NCBI GenBank assembly: GCA_016648135.1 | Contig: JADDOH010003938.1 | Location: 205,056-269,055, forward strand | Length of the DNA: 64,000 nucleotides | Source: Agrypnia vestita | Taxonomy: Eukaryota > Arthropoda > Insecta > Trichoptera > Phryganeidae | Reading direction: 5' to 3' | Position numbers and translations under genes: made by a program | Notes under the pieces: generated by a model | Told to the model about the DNA's origin: nothing | The model's database searches: none | Seen by the model: only the letters and a program-made list of their open reading frames with translations | Shown: positions 9,884 through 21,681 of the stretch, one piece after another | Layout: each line of letters begins with the position of its first letter | Position numbering within the stretch: position 1 is the first letter of the stretch

Positions 9884-10614
9884 ATACACATGCTTCTTTA
9901 GTGGCATGCTAATGAGCATGCCACTAATAAGCATGCCCTAACAACAGTACACACTTGCTCATTACTGGCATGCTTTTTAGTGGCATGCTCATAAATAAGC
10001 ATGCCCAAAGCTAACAATCAAACACACATGCTTGTTAGTGTCATGCTCCTGTCGTAGAATAGAGACGCTTTTGTTCAAAATGGAAACTTTGCAAACTGAA
10101 ATAGAAAATTCAAGTGAACCAATAAATCAAAAAAGTTCCCGGGTTTCCATCCGCACATTTTTGATTTTAGTTTATATAATTTTTATTGTAAGATTTGAAT
10201 CATTCATGCCTATTAATAAAGTTTCGTAAACATTATTTCTCACTATATTATTTTTACATTCGTGATTCCTATAATAAGTTACGAAAAGTAATGTTTTATC
10301 ATCTCCCCAACGCGCCATATTTGTTTCATCTGTCGCGGACTGAGAAGATCGCATCGATAATACTAGCCGCGAAGCCCGCGAATGACATAAGCATGCTCAT
10401 AAATAAGCAAGTCTGTTCACACATGCTCCAAAGATACCCCTTCTCTATGGTGAATGACACATGCTTATAAATCAACCGGCGGTTGATTTTTGAGCATGCC
10501 ACTAGGTGGCATGCTCATTTCTAGCAATGTGCGTACACACATGCCACTAATAAGCATGCCACTGTCAAAGTCGATACTGCGCATGCTCACGTGCCACTAA
10601 AGAAGCATGTGTAT
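9884..10614. mobile_element. 731-bp TIR element with GCATGC arrays (TSD CAG)
   Basis: The inverted ends start ATACACATGCTTCTTTAG and match for about 23 bp. They are flanked by CAG at 9881-9883 and 10615-10617. Both subterminal regions are packed with AGTGGCATGCT / AGCATGCCACT motifs, about a dozen GCATGC cores. The interior (10030-10370) has a short open frame with no recognised domain. The three-base CAG duplication would fit PIF/Harbinger (CWG targets), but no transposase confirms it. Confidence 0.7.
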
Positions 10615-10621
10615 CAGACGC

Positions 10622-10740
10622 CTTACTTCCGATGGAGCAACCGGGCCTTAGGGCCGGTTATTTCAAGTTGGATTAAAGTAAGCGTTATAAAAGAGAGCGC
10701 TTATCACATGTAAATTTAGTAAGAGAGTTACGTGAAGAGA
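10622..10740. repeat. Two abutting fragments of the GGGCCGGTTGTTTCAA MITE
   Basis: A right end (GCAACCGGGCC) is followed by TTA and then a left end (GGGCCGGTTATTTCAAG, then TAAAGTAAGCG). This family recurs at 21923-22187, 36857-37001, 41248-41520 and 53171-54021. The interval 10740-11440 holds nothing recognised. Confidence 0.7.
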
Positions 10741-11440
10741 AGGAAGATTTCCACAATTCCAGCCCTTAATAATAAAGAATTAATTATTTTCTTGACGGAA
10801 TCAATGGTAGCATTTATATGTTTCATTTGTAGCAACGTGGCCCTCTACTTTGTCCCTAAAAAGAAAATATCTGCTTGAAAATGTACATTACGACGCTTAA
10901 CTGAATTTATTCTTAGTTTATTTATTCGATAATGACAGAAATTATAACCTAAAAATACAAGTACCCAATCATTTGATGATTAATTGACTGTCTTTTGAAT
11001 TATAAGATGACCCAGAATTTCTCAAGTGTTCGCGATTAAAATTTTTTAAATATATTACGTTTTAGTTACCTACCTAAACTAATCATTGAATATCAAAGCC
11101 CAGAGTCCAAAAGTGTGACAGTCCGAGAGACAGAACGCTATCGCCACAGAATAGAGAATATGCTATCGCTCAAAGGATAAAAATTAGAAATACTGTCGCT
11201 TTGTAGTGACTTTGGACTAGACTAGTGTAGAATGAGACACAAAACGCAAAATATATTTTGAAAAACAAGGTCCATGAATTAGAATCTTGTTATATAATGA
11301 GGAATTGGTGCAGCCGAAACTTTCAACACTTCAAAATAACTATTTTAATAATATCCGGTATATAATGTCGATATGCACAGAAGAAATAAATAATGCAGTA
11401 AAAACCTTTTTCACGCAATAACTTAAATTGTTATTCAAGA

Positions 11441-11820
11441 TAGGGATGGGTAAAAAATATCGATATTTATCGTCGATATATTTTTTCGCGATATATCGAA
11501 TATCGATTTTTTTTTGATATATCGATATTTTTTCTGGGTTAATCGATATTTTTTTCTTGGGCGTCTTTTTTGGGTATCTTTTTTCACTTTTTTTCTGGCG
11601 ACCTTTTTTTGGTCATCGATATTTTTTCTCGGATAATCGATATATTTTTCCGGTGACCTTTTTTTTTGGTCGCCAAAAGCTTATTTCCCTTACATTTTTG
11701 AAAAAATAATATCGATAAATATCGATATATTTTTCGCAATGTATATTGATTATTTTCGATATTTTTTAAAAATATCGATTCGATATATATCGATATTTTT
11801 TTTTCATTTACCCATCCCTA
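11441..11820. mobile_element. hAT-like MITE made of ATCGATAT repeats
   Basis: Ends TAGGGATGGGTAAA and TTTACCCATCCCTA are perfect inverted repeats. The flanks ATTCAAGA (11433-11440) and ATTCAAGG (11821-11828) are an 8-bp duplication with one mismatch. Nearly the whole interior is ATCGATATTT and its variants, so the strand can fold back along much of its length. It shares its termini with the element at 6658-7576. Confidence 0.88.
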
Positions 11821-11843
11821 ATTCAAGGCCCGGTTGTATCAAT

Positions 11844-12371
11844 TAGTGATGGGTCCGCTCTGTACTCACTACTACAATGTAGTATTACATTACATTGAAG
11901 TGCACATTTCGCACGTTTTGAAGTGTAGCGCACACTACAAACTACAAACACCAAAGTTATTGAAAGTATAAACTTCAAATAGTACACTTCATTTCTAAGC
12001 GAACACTACAAAGTACAAACACATCAAAGTTATCGAAAGTATGAGAAACATACTTTAAATAGTGCATTTTTTACGTGAAATTTTTGGAAGTTGATGTAGA
12101 TATGGTTTGAAAATTTTTTGGAATCGAATGAAGAAATCTGGCTGGCGATCTTTTTTTTTTAGGAAAAAAATATTTACTTTACTAGTACTACAATTTTGTA
12201 GTACAATTACTTCATTTCATTACTTCACTTCATTAATATTACAATTACTTCATTACTTCACTTCATTAATATTACAATTACTTCATTACTTCACTTCATT
12301 TACTTCACTTCAAGTAGTTTTTACTACAATTGTAGTGTACACTTTGTAGTCTTCAAACTGGTGAACGTGTG
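11844..12371. mobile_element. TAGTGATGGG repeat, copy 2, inside a MITE
   Basis: It matches the copy at 7914 at both ends but lacks the expanded minisatellite. It interrupts a GGCCCGGTTGTATCAA MITE: the left part is at 11828-11843, and AAAGCATAGATTTTTA resumes at 12372. That dates this insertion after the MITE. Confidence 0.65.
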
Positions 12372-13600
12372 AAAAGCATAGATTTTTAGGAAACGGATGT
12401 CAGATTTGTCAAATTAAATTTTTGACAGTTCGGAAACCAATAAATTCACTAGGTAGTAAGATATCAGTTAAAATATTATATTCATTTCTATTGGTGAAAA
12501 TCTGCTTGGATATGATAAGAATGACCTTGAATGTAATTTCTCTAAAATACCAGTGAATGTATGGACTCACTAGAAAAACAGATTCATTGTAACATTTATA
12601 ATCCAAATCAAATTTTCCTATAATGGAATCTCATATGAATCATTCCACAATCAAAAAATGGTATTACAATAATTTATTTATTTATTTAACGCCCTTATGG
12701 GCTTTTACAAATATACAGAATAATTTTTTTTTTAAATAACATAAGACAGATAAAATAATAATACAGTTAAAGGTACAAATAATAATAGTTAAATGTAAAA
12801 TAATAATACAGAAAAATTTATTGTCCATTTCCATTTCGTTGAGATGTAAAGAATTGTATCAGCTTTGTCCTATACACAGTTATACGATCAGAAAAAATGT
12901 CAGCCGCCTCTGCATTCCCTAATGAGTGTTATCTGGGAATTACAGAGTAATGATATATATAATATAAGACTAGCAGGAAGGCTAGGCTAGGCCCTGCGGG
13001 CGGCTATTGTTGCCGCTTCGCGGCCAATTATAGCCGCTCCACGACCAACGATGGCCGCTGAGCGGCCAATTGTGTTTGATTTTGCGCGGACAATTGTTTA
13101 CCTATGTCTACGTCAGCCGCTTCGCGGCCAATATCCACTTTTAATTACGGATAGTTTAGATATAATTAAGACAACGTATTTATTCAGTATGTCTTACCGA
13201 TTATTAAGTCAGAGCGGAGTTTTAAAATTAATATTTTGAACATGTTATAAAACATTATAATTTAAAAAAAAATACTCTTTATTTAATTTGGTTTGTTACA
13301 TAATAAAAAAATTAAATATAAAAAATATAAAGCATATTAATTATTTTATTTGTATATATCTAATTTTATTTAATTTAAGATCACTATTCTATCTTGGATG
13401 GATGAAATATACAAGTATTGGTAAAAATACCAATATCAAAAGATTTGTAGGGCATGGACCTTTCGGACTGCCCCAATGTGGTGCATTGGCGTAGTTATAC
13501 CGCTGATTTCATTAATACCAAATTATAGTCCTGAAATCGAAAACTAAAGAATTGCGTTAAATCCACAAAAAAAAATCTCTCTCGCACTCTTTTGTGAAAT
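12372..13600. other. No gene recognised; AT-rich with a GC-rich hairpin patch
   Basis: The patch at 12970-13135 repeats CCGCTTCGCGGCCAAT-like words in both orientations and can form several hairpins. The remainder is AT-rich and low in complexity. No coding or transposase motif was found. Confidence 0.5.
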
Positions 13601-13639
13601 GCACGTAGCCCTTGTTACACTAAAGAATCATAAGTGATA

Positions 13640-14965
13640 AACACTATGTATAGGGGTATTTGGAAAACATTAATAGCCTCGCAAGACTATATTCCTGATT
13701 TAATTATGAGCCGAAAATGTTCAAGCAATTATGACCATAGCTATGGACAAAGTCAACATCTAAGTTTGCACTTTTTTCCAATATTTCTGACTTATTTTTT
13801 GTAAAACGTTGGACTACCATTACAGTAACTTATATTGAATGGGAAAAATTCATTCCCTTTGTGGTGGCCCAAGACACCCACACACACGCCCGTGTAATGA
13901 GGTACCGCATACGCTACATCGAAAACGGCAGGTCGTCGCCCTCGATACAAAGGCCGAGGCAAGAACACTGAGGACAGCAAACAGACGACAAAGTAAGCCG
14001 GACCAATGACCGAGTACAAAGGCAATGTATAGCAGGGGGCACGGAGACTCGCACAGAGACGGAACTCGCCTTGCTGATCTAAACTAAATATCTACACGTG
14101 CGGCCGAGAAAAGACGAAATCATAATAACCCCGAGCCTTTGTTCTGGATCACTATATAAGCCGGCGCCTGCAGAGCCGAGTATCTCACTCGCCCAGTGTC
14201 ATTCATACGGCAAAGCGCTCCCCGATCGAAGCCTCACTTTTCGGGAAGCCACCTACCGAGCGAAAGCTCTCGTCATTTATCGATTCATTATTGTGTACCT
14301 ATAATTATTGTACTTGTAACTTCTGTCATTATTACATTCCAATAAATACTATTCAAACACCGCGACTTTTACATCATCAACAACAGCAGAGATCTCCGAC
14401 TCTACAAACGGAGTGGTGACCCTTGAGTTCAACTCTATCCAAAGCCGGAGGGCTCATCTACCTCCAAAGTGGTAACCCCGACGCAAAAGGACACGTACCT
14501 TCACCAAAGAGGAGCAGATTCAACCGTGCGAGTTCTCCACATCTACGTCTAGTCCACCTCCAAAGTGGCGACCCTGAGGCACAAAGAACACGCACCTTCA
14601 ACTTCGACCCCGACGTGAAGGGCCTTCACCGCAGCAGTCGGAAGTCACCTCCAAACCTTTAATACAAGTCAAATAAAATAATAAAAACCTACCCATTTCA
14701 ATTGGAAATCTGCAAGGTTTTTATCATTTTATTTAACTTGTATTGAAACGAATGAATTTTTCGTAATCGATATAAGTTACTGTAATAATAATTCAACGTT
14801 TTGTAAAAAAATAAGTCAGAAATATTTAAAAACAAAATGCAAACTTTGATATTGCGTAACTCCATAACTATTGATATTAGGTCATGGCTGCTTGAACATT
14901 TTCAACTCATAATTAAGGCAGGAATATAGTCCTACGAGGTTATTAATGTTTTCCAAACACCTGTA
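13640..14965. mobile_element. Large fold-back element, invaded by an LTR
   Basis: The two arms (about 13660-13855 and 14740-14960) are diverged reverse complements. Both hold AAAACATTAATA, GACTATATTCCTG, TGTTCAAGCA, AATATTTCTGACTTA and TTACAGTAACTTATAT or their complements. A sister copy at 16540-16870 keeps the site without the LTR, and a one-arm copy is at 15960-16090. No transposase was seen. Confidence 0.75.
13860..14655 (+). mobile_element. LTR-derived insert with repeated tRNA-Trp-like primer sites (TSD CCTT)
   Basis: It starts TGTGGTGGCC and is flanked by CCTT at 13856-13859 and 14656-14659. The uninserted sister at about 16666-16700 reads straight through CATTCCCTTTAATA. Inside are a TATA box (ACTATATAAGCC, near 14150), a polyadenylation signal (AATAAA, near 14340), and three related primer-site-like blocks: TGGTGACCC near 14414, TGGTAACCCCGACG near 14470 and TGGCGACCC near 14565. 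TGGTGACCCC is the primer site complementary to tRNA-Trp used by CsRn1/Kabuki-type gypsy elements. A solo LTR of the same family lies reversed at 49108-49632. No gag or pol is recognisable. Confidence 0.75.
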
Positions 14966-15009
14966 CCTGTAAATCAAAGTACCAAAAGTAAAGTTTTTTT
15001 TAGAGGCGT

Positions 15010-15595
15010 AGAACTTTAAAATGAAATAAAATATAAAAATAGTAACCCATAAAAACCAAGTTTTTATTATATTCCCTTTCTTTGTAAAATATAACAACAA
15101 TTAAAGACGAATTAAAACATATAACATAACACTAAACTTACAGTAATTTAACATATTTCTAAAATGTCCGATGTTTTGAGCTTTGATAAGACACTTCATC
15201 TTTGAAGATTAAATTCTAAAAACATTTGTCAGTCAATTTAGATTTTCGACATTCGTAGTGAAGTACCTATTATGCATACCGACGGAGTAATTCAAATTTT
15301 GAAAATATTCCGCGACGTTATCGGGCCGCCGTAATCAAACTTTTCTAATGATTCCAATTTGAAAAAACCAATAAAATTTCTAAAAATTCGAAATTATACT
15401 ATAATTATTAATTTTTTTAACGACAATTTGATAGATCTTCTTGATCGTCGCCACGAGTCTACTTGCCAAGTTTCAGCTCGATTGGATCACGGGAAAAGGG
15501 TCAAAAATCGATCCAAAATTTTTGTTGACGGCAAGCAAGCAGACGCCACGAAATAAAGGTAATATAAAGGGAGTAAAAATCGTGGTAATGACTAT
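15010..15595 (-). mobile_element. TTTTTACTCCC repeat family, copy 1
   Basis: This is a dispersed element with ends TTTTTACTCCCTTT and AAAGGGAGTATAATAAAAA. Its interior includes AACTTTGGATCGATTTTTAA, CAATCGAGCTGAAACTT and GATCAAGAAGATCTATC (all complements here). Other copies are at 17465-17815, 58967-59283 and 61439-61960. The partly inverted ends suggest a MITE, but the superfamily is unknown. The copy at 61439 is the nearest in length. Confidence 0.75.
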
Positions 15596-16540
15596 GGTAC
15601 AGGATTTATTGGAAAGATAAATTTATGCCATTAGTATTTAAATACAGGTTGTTATTTTAGAGGTTTTTTCGAATTCGCAACACTTTTTCCAGCGACAGTT
15701 GATTTGTGCCCAGTTTAGTTTGCCATTTTTTTTAGTTTACGATGAAAAGACTTACGCCAGAATAACGCACGCAAATTGTGCAATTTATTCCGAAAATCGT
15801 GGTATCGTAATCATATTTAAACACTAATGGTATAAAATTATCTTTCCAATAACTAAAGCCGTTTTCTGTGTGTTTTATTTGATTTTAAAGTTCTGTATCT
15901 CTAAAAAACAAACTATATTATAATAAAAAAAATAGTAATCAATATAAAGTTACTGGATAGTTCAACGTATTGTAAAAAAATAAGTCACAAATTTTGAAAA
16001 TAAAATGCAAACTTATGGCTACTTGAGTATTTTCGTCTCATAATCAAGGCAGGAATATAGTCCTAGGAATATATGAATGTTTTCCAAATAAACCTGTATA
16101 TACAGGGTGTAGCAGAGCTATTGCTTGCCCGACGTAAATTGGCGTGCGGCGAATTTGGAACTAAAACCCGCCCCGCCCGCACCCGCCCTTTCATTCAGTT
16201 CAATTTCGGGAGCTGTGACATCTTGATTATCAATATACACTCAATTATTATTTCCAAAACACTCCGGGATGGTGCAAGAACAATTGCCAATGAAGTATTA
16301 AAGTTTTGCGAAGCTGAAAAAGCAAATAATGGACCGATATTACCGTTTGACAGATGAGCGGCCGCCATTACTAATTTGTTTCTTTAGTGTTGCCCGACCA
16401 AATTTCTATTAAAGGCTCTGACACCGGTCACCGGACATTCTGTACATTATGTATTGTGTAATAAATTTACACCATGGCAACTTCTGTTACGCGACAGGGA
16501 CGCCCTCCCTCGCACGCCAATTTATAGTGCATTCTAGTCC
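15596..16540. other. Mixed repeat remnants
   Basis: A one-arm copy of the fold-back element lies at 15960-16090. At 16255-16357 the + strand reads A-R-T-I-A-N-E-V-L-K-F-C-E-A-E, then N-G-P-I-L-P. This resembles the N-terminal helix-turn-helix region of insect DDE_3-type transposases, and the frame stops at 16357. That assignment is tentative. The rest has no recognised content. Confidence 0.4.
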
Positions 16541-16870
16541 ACAATACTATATATGCGACAAAAGTTTGTAATTTTTTTCAATATTTCTGACGTATTTTTG
16601 ATAAACTTAGATTATCCAAACCAAAAAGTAGACTATCTTTACAGTAAGTTACATCTAATACGAAAAATTCATTCCCTTTAATAAAAGTCAAATAAAATAA
16701 TAAAAACCTTCCAATTCCAATTGGAATTTTTTCAGGGTTTTTATTATTTTATTTAACTTGTAAGTTACTGCAATGATGCAAACTTTGATATTGCATAACT
16801 CCCTAACTATTGATATTAGGTCATGGTTGCTTGAACATTTTCGATTCATAATCAAGGCAGGAATCCACCT
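16540..16870. mobile_element. Fold-back element, LTR-free copy
   Basis: This is a diverged copy of the element at 13640-14965 with both arms close together. It reads AATATTTCTGACGTATTTTT, TTACAGTAAGTTACAT and CATTCCCTTTAATAAAAG, then the opposite arm GGTCATGGTTGCTTGAAC. It supplies the empty site for the LTR insertion. From 16870 to 17465 nothing else is recognised. Confidence 0.7.
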
Positions 16871-17464
16871 GTAAAATATTGTGGAATAACTTTGTTACAG
16901 CCTGTATAAATGTAAGTAGTTAGTCGGTTTTCGAATTTCGCTTTCCCTCGGATATCTCATCGCAAGTAAAATAGAAAAACAATATGAATCGAAGGGCTCG
17001 AAATGATCTGGAGCAAACCAGAATAATGTATCATTTCGTGGGATTCTCGCACGTATAACTCCAGCCCATGATATTATTTATATGTATTACAGTTCCTGTT
17101 CGTCATTTTGTAATTAATACGGAATCCTGCACCTTCTCGCTTACTGGATGGTATTATTGATCCTCAATCGAAGAAATCAATTCACTATGTAGCGACAAAG
17201 AAAAGCACCATGCTTTCAACATGGGTTTAATTATTATTTAACAAACTACCGGTCAAAGCTATAGGTTACTAACATTACCTGTAGTAGTTGAAATGTAAAT
17301 ATATAGTTTTTGAAGTTATACTTCTTTTGGCGCATTCAGGTTTTTTTTTTATTGCAACGTATTTATTGTAGCAGAAATGCGATACCAGAATTAAAGACAC
17401 CATATTCACTTTTTGTCAGCTATCAGATTCTGTATACATGCAAGTTCAAGAATGTTTCAATCAT

Positions 17465-17815
17465 TTTTACTCCATTTCTTTTAACTCATAGCGTCTGCTT
17501 GTCTTCTTGTCGGCTTGTCTGTTTGTCTGTCGAAAAAACTTTGGATCGATTTTTAACCCTTTTCCCGTGATCCAATCGAGCTGAAACTTTAAAGGCAGAC
17601 TCGTGGCGACAATAAAAATGATCTAATAAATTTTCGTTTAAAAAATTTAATAAATAATAATAAAAAATTTAATATCTACAGTATAATTTTGGATTTTTAA
17701 AAATTTTAACGATTCATACATTGTTTAATTTTCGAGCCCGACGCGCGGAGTAGGCGCAAAACCTGTTTCAATGAGAAAGGGAGTATAATAAAAATTTGTT
17801 TTTGTGGGTTAGTTT
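17465..17815 (+). mobile_element. TTTTTACTCCC repeat family, copy 2
   Basis: The left end is TTTTTACTCCATTTC, followed by the family block AACTTTGGATCGATTTTTAA and a shortened interior. The right end is AAAGGGAGTATAATAAAAAT at about 17785. It lacks the longer 3' part seen at 61439-61960. Confidence 0.7.
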
Positions 17816-17995
17816 TTAAGAAAGTTTTCTCCCTAATTATTTAAATACATACCTATTCAGTTTTAATTCTTTTTACGAAACTCGATAAAATAACCGACAA
17901 TGATCGGTGCATATTTTTAAAACTTAATACTTTGAGCGTCGTTAATGTATACGTTTGACTTTATTTTAGAAACTTCTATCGCGCGTACTTAATTA

Positions 17996-18054
17996 CACTA
18001 GCCGGCAAACATTTTGAAATTTTACGGCGTGGTGGGGGGAAGTTTGCGCATGTA
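17996..18054. mobile_element. GCCGGCAAAC MITE, left fragment
   Basis: The segment matches the first 55 bp of the complete palindromic MITE at 21682-21830 (AGCCGGCAAACAT, then GGGGGGAAGTTTGCGCATG). It is cut exactly at a TA by the pogo-like element that follows. A second, reversed fragment abuts the other end (19820-19937). Confidence 0.75.
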
Positions 18055-19817
18055 GGGTGATTTCGCCAGTGTTCCGGCCACCTTCAGTAGTCGGCCACCA
18101 ATTACTTCAACTTGAATAAACTTGACACTCGCAATATAATTCAACAATATTTTTGAATGCTAAGAAGTCGGCCACTATTCCGTGAAAGAAACACAAAACT
18201 GCACCATCTTGTGTTTATTTTATGTATCATTTAAGTACACACAAAAAAAATGCCGGTGATTATGAGCTATCAATTTTGATTCTGGTTTTTCGAAAACATC
18301 ATTAAGAAAATTTTCAAACTTTAAGTAGAAATTTAATTAATTTGTTTGCACTGTATAAGTAGCATTTATTGGCAAAAACATGAACTAAATTTACGAGTTA
18401 AAATGATAAAACAAACATTTTCAATATTTTTATGTTGAAACTCGTGCGGCCGGTTACTGGGACAATTTTTTCCACAAAATCCAGTGGTCGGCCGGGGCGG
18501 CCGACTACTGGCGGCGAATATTGGGCTTATTTTTGTCTCTCACACTGTTAATGATACAAAATTTGCTAAGATTTTATGTGTTATGTTAGTGAAAATAGCA
18601 CTACTATCTAATAGCCAGTGGTCGGCCGCTAGTTACCACACTGATAATATGTTTTTTTTAACTTAAAAGTGTGGGGCCGCCAACTGGTTGACGTGTTAAA
18701 ATTAATGTATCATTAGTCGGCCATGCAGCGTCTTAGGACGGTTTTGGTAGATGAAATTTATCTTTTATCATCCTAATGTTAACTAAATATAGAAATTATT
18801 AATTTTGTATCAATGGCGACTAAAACTAAAATACGTTTTTCATCTGTTTACTGATGATAGCCTTCAAAAAGCCCTTTAAGCAGTAAGAGAAGGGAAAAAA
18901 CACGCGCAGCTTGTCAGAAATTGTTTGGAAATTGATGTTCCTAAGGCAAAATTGCAGGACCGCATCAAGGGATGGGTATTGGAAAAAACACGTCAAATTG
19001 AACAAAATCACTTTATATCGTTATCCGACGAAAACAAAATTGTTGAACAGTTAATAGCATTAGCAACATGTCATTTTCCTCTAAAAAACAAAAACTCCTA
19101 CTACTGTGCAGCAAATTGTGAAGACAGAAAAAATAAAAACAACTTTCTAAGATGAGAAACCGGGACAAATATGGAATTTATTATCCATACGCCGGCCAGA
19201 ATTGCGGAAAGCATTATTAGCGCGTAGGTACTAGGAATACGCAAATTATATAAGAAATTGGTTTAAGAACTTGAAAACCCATCTAATAGAAAACAATGAT
19301 GAAGATGTATTAGAAGACCTTAATCGGATTATTAATGGAGATGAAAGGGGCTTTACATACAACAAAAATGCCCAATCGTAAAAATAATTCTCTTTCTAGT
19401 TTCTAGTATGTGATTATTAGTGTATTTTAAACGTACCTATGAACAAATTGAGACAATTTATCGAAAAGCTTAAAAGGATTTATGTACAAATTGAAAAAAA
19501 AATGCCTGTATAGCGCAAATTTCTAAAGGACGTCTGGCGGCCCTGAGCTAAAATCTGATGGTCGACTACTGAAGCATTGGTGGCCGACAACTGATGCATA
19601 GGTGACTGACTACTGGCAAAACAGCCATTTTTCATTAAAATGTTATTTTAATTTTTATGGTTAGGCTGATTTTAAAAATGAATACATATATAATAAAAAT
19701 AAACTCCCTGTTCTTTAATATACACGTGTTTTTCTAAACCACCTTTCAAAAATGAACTTACAATGATATTCCAAAGATGAATTTTTTTTAAATGGCCGAC
19801 TACTAGCACAATCAACC
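18055..19817 (+). mobile_element. Pogo/Tigger-like DNA transposon 2
   Basis: The left end GGGTGATTTCGCCAGTG and the right end (complement of GGTTGATTGTGCTAGTAG) are inverted repeats, each bordered by TA (18053-18054 and 19818-19819). About eleven copies of a GTCGGCCACTACTGG-type motif in both directions flank a decayed transposase. The start resembles pogo-like element 1 (GGGTGGATTGTCCAGTG), so the two are related families with different internal motifs. Confidence 0.78.
18859..19385 (+). pseudogene. Pogo-like transposase 2 remnant
   Basis: It begins with a psq-type block, S-L-Q-K-A-L then A-V-R-E-G-K-K-H-A with a stop between. It continues V-P-K-A-K-L-Q-D-R-I-K-G, then E-N-K-I-V-E-Q-L-I, and frameshifts follow. 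Near 19320 it reads D-L-N-R-I-I-N-G-D-E-R-G-F-T-Y, the site of the first catalytic aspartate. The rest of the nuclease is missing. It is clearly inactive. Confidence 0.7.
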
Positions 19818-19819
19818 TA

Positions 19820-19937
19820 CAGTTGCCGGCAAACTTCTTGAAATTTTTTGGCGTAGTGGGGGAATGCGCCGAAAACAAAATTTGGGTCTCGTTGATGGAA
19901 TGGATGAATGAATGAAGAAGTTTGCCGGTAACTGTAC
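19820..19937 (-). mobile_element. GCCGGCAAAC MITE, second fragment
   Basis: It starts CAGTTGCCGGCAAAC immediately after the TA of pogo-like element 2 and ends GAAGTTTGCCGGTAACTG. It is nearly a full copy of the palindromic MITE at 21682-21830. A GAATGAATGAATG run interrupts the middle. Confidence 0.7.
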
Positions 19938-20159
19938 CTGAGTACATGCACGAATTTTTTATGTAAATTTAGATTATTGACTGTTCGGCTTCGTACAATT
20001 TTCCATTTCGAACCCCGTTGAGTCGACTCAACGACACAGGTACAAGAACACGATTGGAATAGATACCTACTGTCGCTGGTATCATTCCTCCTAACTCCAC
20101 CAGCACACCTGCGACAGATATACAAGTATTTTAATAATGCAGATGTCAGTTGAACTGAA

Positions 20160-20674
20160 TTATCCGGATGCGCTATATTCTTTGTTATATGGATGCGCTC
20201 GCGCTCACTGGCTCACTCAGTTCGACTTAAACACTCCTCTTTCGAAGGATTGGGGAGGAGTAACTGCGTGGAATATGAAGGTAGAAAGGTTTTGATAAAA
20301 CATTTTCAATCGCACCACATTAATTATTTGGATCGCCGCTTCCCCGCGCCCCCGCGAGGCGCAGTCCGCCGCCGCCGGTCCGCTCGCTGCCCGTAGCCCG
20401 TACCGAGTATCGACACCGACAGTCACCAGCGGAAGGTTCGTGGGGCCGCGCGCCGCGTTATCCGCGTTCCGCGAAACTGGTCGCGCTATCCGCCGTTCTT
20501 CACCCGCTGTGTACATTAGTCGTGACGTGTAAATAACCTTTAAAAATCCAAGCGAGATAAATGCGTTATCTAAGAAATCGAAAGATAAAAACATGCTCAC
20601 TAAGGTTGGAACCCGCCTCACTCGAGCCCGTGCGGAGTGTTGTTCAGTGATAAAACGTATTTAAATTGCGCGAC
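20160..20674 (+). promoter_or_regulatory. Upstream and 5' UTR region of GIPC
   Basis: The 500 bp before the GIPC start is markedly GC-rich (20330-20500) against the AT-rich window, as expected for a promoter and 5' leader. CCGCCGCC-type runs occur, but no convincing TATA box, and the transcription start cannot be placed. The ATG at 20675 is preceded by GCGAC. Confidence 0.45.
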
Positions 20675-20932
20675 ATGTCGTTATTCAAGAAGAAAGCGCC
20701 CCGGGCCCCGATTCCCAAAATCGAGGAAGTGCCGAAAAGTCAGGGCAACGGGGTGAACAAGCAAGTGGAGAATAGCGCCCCCAGGCCCAACGAGCCGAGC
20801 GTGCAGAGGCCGCAGCTGGTGTTCAACTGTCAGCAGGCGCACGGCAGTCCGCTGGGCCGCATCTCGGGCTTCTCCAACGTCAAGGAACTTTACCAGAAGA
20901 TCGCGGACTGCTATGACTTCCCCGCGGACGAT
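20675..20932 (+). CDS. GIPC: GIPC-family PDZ adaptor protein, exon 1
   Basis: The first coding exon gives 86 codons, starting [11 protein letters not shown] Pro-rich segment follows, and then the conserved GIPC homology 1 (GH1) block: [16 protein letters not shown] and [10 protein letters not shown]. It ends D-F-P-A-D-D at a GTGAGT donor, phase 0. GIPC proteins are cytosolic adaptors. GH1 supports dimerisation, the PDZ domain binds C-terminal tails of receptors, and GH2 binds myosin VI, linking cargo to endosome transport; in Drosophila this is kermit. All four exons together make 324 residues, close to the ~330 usual for the family, with no stops or frameshifts. The ATG at 20675 is chosen because the homology starts right after it. 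Exon 2 follows only after a 30.7-kb intron. Confidence 0.95.
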
Positions 20933-21681
20933 GTGAGTTCTCACGCGCAGTAACGCGATATTAATATAATTATAGCTGGTACACAATTCAACAACGTTAA
21001 TGCTGTTTGCGACAAACTAGCTCCGAGAGATTAAACTTTATTTATTTAATACAAAAAAGTAAGATAACCTCAAAAACTTTGTGTTAAGTTTCGTATTTTA
21101 AAAATAATATTTATTATCTAATATCTACGTAAATGTTTCAACTTGGCTGAAATTGATATTCATAGGCACAACCCGGAATCGTGAACTATATGTCCATTCA
21201 AAATAACTCGGGGTTAAAGAGCTAGTAAAAAAAGAATATTCTAATAAAAAACGTTGGAACTAGCTACTGTCCTATTTGTACTCGTCAAGCAGCTGGTCGT
21301 GTACCTTAAGCTGCTAGAATTATGAACTATTTATTATCTTTATGCATTTGGGTCAATAGCTGATCTCCATAAGTGTATGCATCTTATTCACTATACCTTA
21401 ATTAGTGAGTCAAATATTACTAATGTAAAACCTAAGATCGAAATTGCTACGTACCGACTGATTACGCGAGACTGTCGATTGTCTCGTCGAAACATTATTT
21501 ATTTAATTGTAATCAATTAATACCTACCTACCTACTCAAAAATTCATACTTGACAAAGAATGCGCGATAAGAAGGCTTTGTCCAATTGATCTGAATCATT
21601 GGATTAATATTCGATAGGTTATATTCTTAAAATCCGAGTCATAGCTATATGTGAAATGGAATGTAGGTACAGTACCTACCT

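Noticed and set aside
20666..20953. Reading GIPC exon 1 through to 20953 as a 95-residue protein, starting at a TTG
   Set aside because: GIPC homology begins at the ATG at 20675 and continues perfectly in the exon at 51630 after the GTGAGT donor; the extra residues after D-D are intron read-through.
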